Assembly: GCF_004791585.1 (NCBI RefSeq)
Contig: NZ_SRUU01000014.1
Coordinates: 1 to 64,000, forward strand
Length of the DNA: 64,000 nt
Reading direction: 5' to 3'
Source: Mesorhizobium sp. M1C.F.Ca.ET.210.01.1.1
GTDB taxonomy: Bacteria > Pseudomonadota > Alphaproteobacteria > Rhizobiales > Rhizobiaceae
Shown: piece by piece, positions 61,946 through 64,000 of the stretch
Layout: each line of letters opens with the position of its first letter
Position numbering within the stretch: position 1 is the first letter of the stretch
Translations under genes and position numbers: made by a program
The notes under the pieces: generated by a model
Database searches by the model: none
What the model saw: only the letters and a program-made list of their open reading frames with translations
What the model was told of the DNA's origin: nothing

Positions 61946-62212
61946 TCAGAAGCCGTGCTCGATGCGCTCGAAGATGACGTTGGTGAAGGCCGAGATCTGG
62001 CTGCCGATGAACGGGCCGGTCAGCGCCACGACGAGCATGATGGCGACGATCTTGGGCACGAAGGTGAGCGTGATTTCCTGGATCTGGGTCAGCGCCTGGA
62101 TGAGCGCGATGCCGATGCCGACCGCCATGGCCACAAGCACCACCGGCGCGGAGGCGGTGAGCACCGTCCACACCGCGTATTGCACGATATCGAGGGCGTC
62201 GGCCTCGTTCAT
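61946..62212 (-). CDS. fliQ: flagellar biosynthesis protein FliQ
   Basis: An 88-residue export-gate protein with two transmembrane helices (VLTASAPVVLVAMAVGIGIA and IVAIMLVVALTGPFIGSQI) and the family block LIQALTQIQEITLTFVPKI. In Sinorhizobium fliQ is followed directly by flhA; here the next genes belong to the inserted block. It begins 24 bases after the flgD stop. Confidence 0.95.
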   Translation of the reverse strand: MNEADALDIVQYAVWTVLTASAPVVLVAMAVGIGIALIQALTQIQEITLTFVPKIVAIMLVVALTGPFIGSQISAFTNVIFERIEHGF

Positions 62213-62236
62213 GGGCGGACCGCTTACGAAAACCGG

Positions 62237-62644
62237 CTAGGCGGCCGGCTTGATCGACACGCCCGCGCCGACTGGAACCTCGGTGCCGTCCTTGAGCACC
62301 GCGATCAGGCCGCTGCTGGCGAGTTTCACGGAAGCCACGATCCCCGTGGTCTTGCCGTCGGCCGAGGTGATCGAACGGCCGATCAACGCGTCAGCCTGCG
62401 ACAGCGCCGAGGACTGCATGATCTGGTCGAGCTTGGTGTTGGTCTGGACCGACTGCTCGACCTGCGAGAAGGTCGCGAGCTGCGCGACATATTGCGTCGA
62501 ATCCATCGGCTTGGTCGGATCCTGATTCTTCATCTCGGCGATCAGAAGCTTCAGGAACGACTGATAGTCGACGGCGGTCTTCGAGGTCTGCTGGCTGGCC
62601 TGGTTGGCGCCAACTGGGATCGTTGTTGTCATATCCACGGTCAT
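62237..62644 (-). CDS. flgD: flagellar hook assembly protein FlgD
   Basis: A 135-residue short alphaproteobacterial FlgD that caps the growing hook. The conserved core is YQSFLKLLIAEMKNQDPTKP and QYVAQLATFSQVEQSVQTN, at residues about 27-65. The C-terminal FlgD fold is largely absent, as usual in rhizobia. It begins six bases after the flbT stop; an in-frame ATG at 62632 is an alternative start. Confidence 0.93.
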   Translation of the reverse strand: MTVDMTTTIPVGANQASQQTSKTAVDYQSFLKLLIAEMKNQDPTKPMDSTQYVAQLATFSQVEQSVQTNTKLDQIMQSSALSQADALIGRSITSADGKTTGIVASVKLASSGLIAVLKDGTEVPVGAGVSIKPAA

Positions 62645-62650
62645 CGGTCT

Positions 62651-63088
62651 CTATGCTCCCATAGCCAGCGCTCGGGGCGCCTCCGGAATGTCGTCGCCGC
62701 CGCCAAGCGCCTGGCGCTCGAGCGGATAGATCGCGCGGATCGCCTTCAGCGCCTCATAGATGTGACCCTCGCCGACCATGCGGTCGATCTGCTTCAGAGC
62801 GTTGCAGATGTCCTCGTTGTCGAAGCTTGCGATCAGCATCGGCAGCGAGCGGCGGAACATGTCGCGCGCCTCGGCGGCGCCCAACGGGTTCATCAGCATG
62901 ATCTGGACGATGAAGTAGAGTTGCCTGAGCGGCGTCGAGGCCTGGTCGGCCTGGATGACATGGCTTTCCAGAAGGAACTGGACGTCGTTCATCAGCTCGA
63001 TAGTGACCTTGCGGTCGACGCGGATGACGGCACCGTTGATGTAGATCTTCTCGTTCGGCTTCAGCGAGATCTTCAGCGTGTTGGTCAT
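62651..63088 (-). CDS. flbT: flagellin mRNA regulator FlbT
   Basis: A 145-residue post-transcriptional regulator of flagellin found in Alphaproteobacteria, where it binds the 5' leader of flagellin mRNA. The family pattern LKISLKPNEKIYINGAVIRV at the N-terminus and TPLRQLYFIVQIMLMNPL in the middle are clear. The ATG overlaps the flaF stop by four bases (ATGA). Confidence 0.95.
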   Translation of the reverse strand: MTNTLKISLKPNEKIYINGAVIRVDRKVTIELMNDVQFLLESHVIQADQASTPLRQLYFIVQIMLMNPLGAAEARDMFRRSLPMLIASFDNEDICNALKQIDRMVGEGHIYEALKAIRAIYPLERQALGGGDDIPEAPRALAMGA

Positions 63089-63432
63089 TGGATGCCGTCT
63101 CGGATGATCTGGGAGACCTCGATCAATCCTTCGAAATTGTTTGTGCGGCCCTGCCGGATGTCCTCCGTCTCACGCAGCAGCCACAGGCCGATCGAGATCA
63201 GATTGGCGCGCAATTCCTTGGGCAGTGCATTGTCGCTGGAGCCGAGATCCTCGACGAAGGTGGTCCAGATGCGGTTGGTGAAGTGCAGTGCCTCGACCGC
63301 TTCCATCGATTCCGGCCCGACGGCCGCTGCCGCGGACAACATGTCGATCGAGCGGGTGAGCAACTGCCGCTCCCGATCCTTGGCGTCGGTGACGGAGTCG
63401 GTCTGGATGTCGGCGTAAGAGAATTGGTACAT
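63085..63432 (-). CDS. flaF: flagellin synthesis regulator FlaF
   Basis: A 115-residue helical partner of FlbT that promotes flagellin translation and secretion. Features are QFSYADIQTDSVTDAKDRER, LHFTNRIWTTFVEDLGSSDN and LRANLISIGLWLLRETEDIR. It begins 31 bases after the flgL stop and overlaps flbT. Confidence 0.94.
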   Translation of the reverse strand: MYQFSYADIQTDSVTDAKDRERQLLTRSIDMLSAAAAVGPESMEAVEALHFTNRIWTTFVEDLGSSDNALPKELRANLISIGLWLLRETEDIRQGRTNNFEGLIEVSQIIRDGIQ

Positions 63433-63463
63433 CGTGGAAGCTCTGGCGTTCCGGGTGAGGTTG

Positions 63464-64000
63464 TCAGGTCAGGTACTTCAACAGGCTGAGCTGCTGCAGA
63501 CGCGCGGTCAAGGCGAAGGATGTCTCGATATGTTGCGTCAAATCGGCGACGCGGGTGGCGGCCTCCGACGGGTCGACGCCTTCGAGGTCGAGGATGTGCT
63601 TCTCGAACAGGTCGACCTGGGTCTTCATACGGTCGCTGGCGTCGGACACGCGCTGCTGGGCAAGGCCGGTTTCGGACCGCACCTGGACGATGCCGCCTAT
63701 GGCTTCGCCGACCAGCTTCTGCGCGCGGCTGACGATCGTGTTCTGTCCGGCCTGGCTGATGCTGCCGGTGAAGAGCGTGCTGACCATGGCGGCGGCCATG
63801 GCGAGCTTGCGGATGCCTTGCTCGTTGGCGCTGACCGATGTCTGCGTGGTCTCGCTCAGCGAGATGCGGCTGGTGATCTGATCGTCGGTGGCGTTCGACC
63901 AATTGGTCTGCCAGCCTGAGCCCAGGAACTGCGGTTCCACCTGGGTGGTGATAAAGTTGTCCATCTGGGCGGAGGTGATGCCGGCGGCCGCCGGATCGCT
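63464..64000 (-). CDS. flgL: flagellar hook-associated protein FlgL, C-terminal part
   Basis: The last 178 codons of a flagellin-like hook-filament junction protein; the gene runs off the right edge. The visible part ends in a typical flagellin C-terminal helix (LDLEGVDPSEAATRVADLTQ through LQQLSLLKYLT). The order flgL-flaF-flbT-flgD-fliQ matches other Rhizobiales and supports the name. The start and N-terminal D0 region are outside the window. Confidence 0.88.
   Translation of the reverse strand, partial: SDPAAAGITSAQMDNFITTQVEPQFLGSGWQTNWSNATDDQITSRISLSETTQTSVSANEQGIRKLAMAAAMVSTLFTGSISQAGQNTIVSRAQKLVGEAIGGIVQVRSETGLAQQRVSDASDRMKTQVDLFEKHILDLEGVDPSEAATRVADLTQHIETSFALTARLQQLSLLKYLT

Overview
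The window looks like a piece of a Mesorhizobium-type alphaproteobacterial chromosome (order Rhizobiales). It is GC-rich and densely coding. It carries the alphaproteobacterial flagellar genes flaF, flbT and a short flgD, a Brucella-type Omp10 lipoprotein, a homospermidine synthase, a structured leader in front of an ornithine decarboxylase, an anti-Shine-Dalgarno small RNA of the alpha-r14/cuckoo type, and several families of short palindromic intergenic repeats of the kind common in Mesorhizobium. No phage, transposase, CRISPR array or rRNA gene was seen.

Layout. 1-9.9 kb: cell-envelope genes (SGNH/DUF459 protein, lytic transglycosylase, galU, beta-barrel outer-membrane protein, kdsD), then a membrane-quality pair (stomatin-like protein plus NfeD) and hemH. 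10-20.2 kb: a LysM-tailed 5'-nucleotidase, omp10, homospermidine synthase, a pabB-pabC-DUF3445 operon, a helix-hairpin-helix membrane protein and pepF. 20.4-30.8 kb: an orphan sigma-54 response regulator, a DUF882 peptidase-like protein, tRNA-Gln, an AraC/SDR divergent pair, eda, trhO, a SnoaL-like protein, a DUF533 protein, the small RNA, a second SDR and a SHOCT protein. 31-42.3 kb: aminotransferase, acetyltransferase, a CDF metal exporter, denD, a His-rich NicO transporter with DUF1007 partner, LysR and amidase, the leader-controlled ornithine decarboxylase, a GNAT and an SCP2 protein. 42.5-64 kb: a flagellar operon on the minus strand, broken in two places.

The flagellar genes run flgL-flaF-flbT-flgD-fliQ (64.0-61.9 kb) and resume with flhA-fliR-fliJ-like (49.2-46.0 kb) and flgJ-like-flgN-like-hypothetical (44.1-42.5 kb). 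The larger break holds a 12.7 kb block: an XRE-cupin regulator with its likely operator, a polyamine-type ABC importer operon with an FAD amine oxidase and a cupin, a ClC channel, a monooxygenase-like protein, an MFS exporter and an asparagine synthetase. The smaller break holds a Rieske-FAD reductase.

Polyamines recur through the window: ornithine decarboxylase makes putrescine, homospermidine synthase consumes it, and the ABC/oxidase block is built like a polyamine uptake and oxidation module. Start codons were chosen by Shine-Dalgarno spacing where possible; several differ from the longest open frame.
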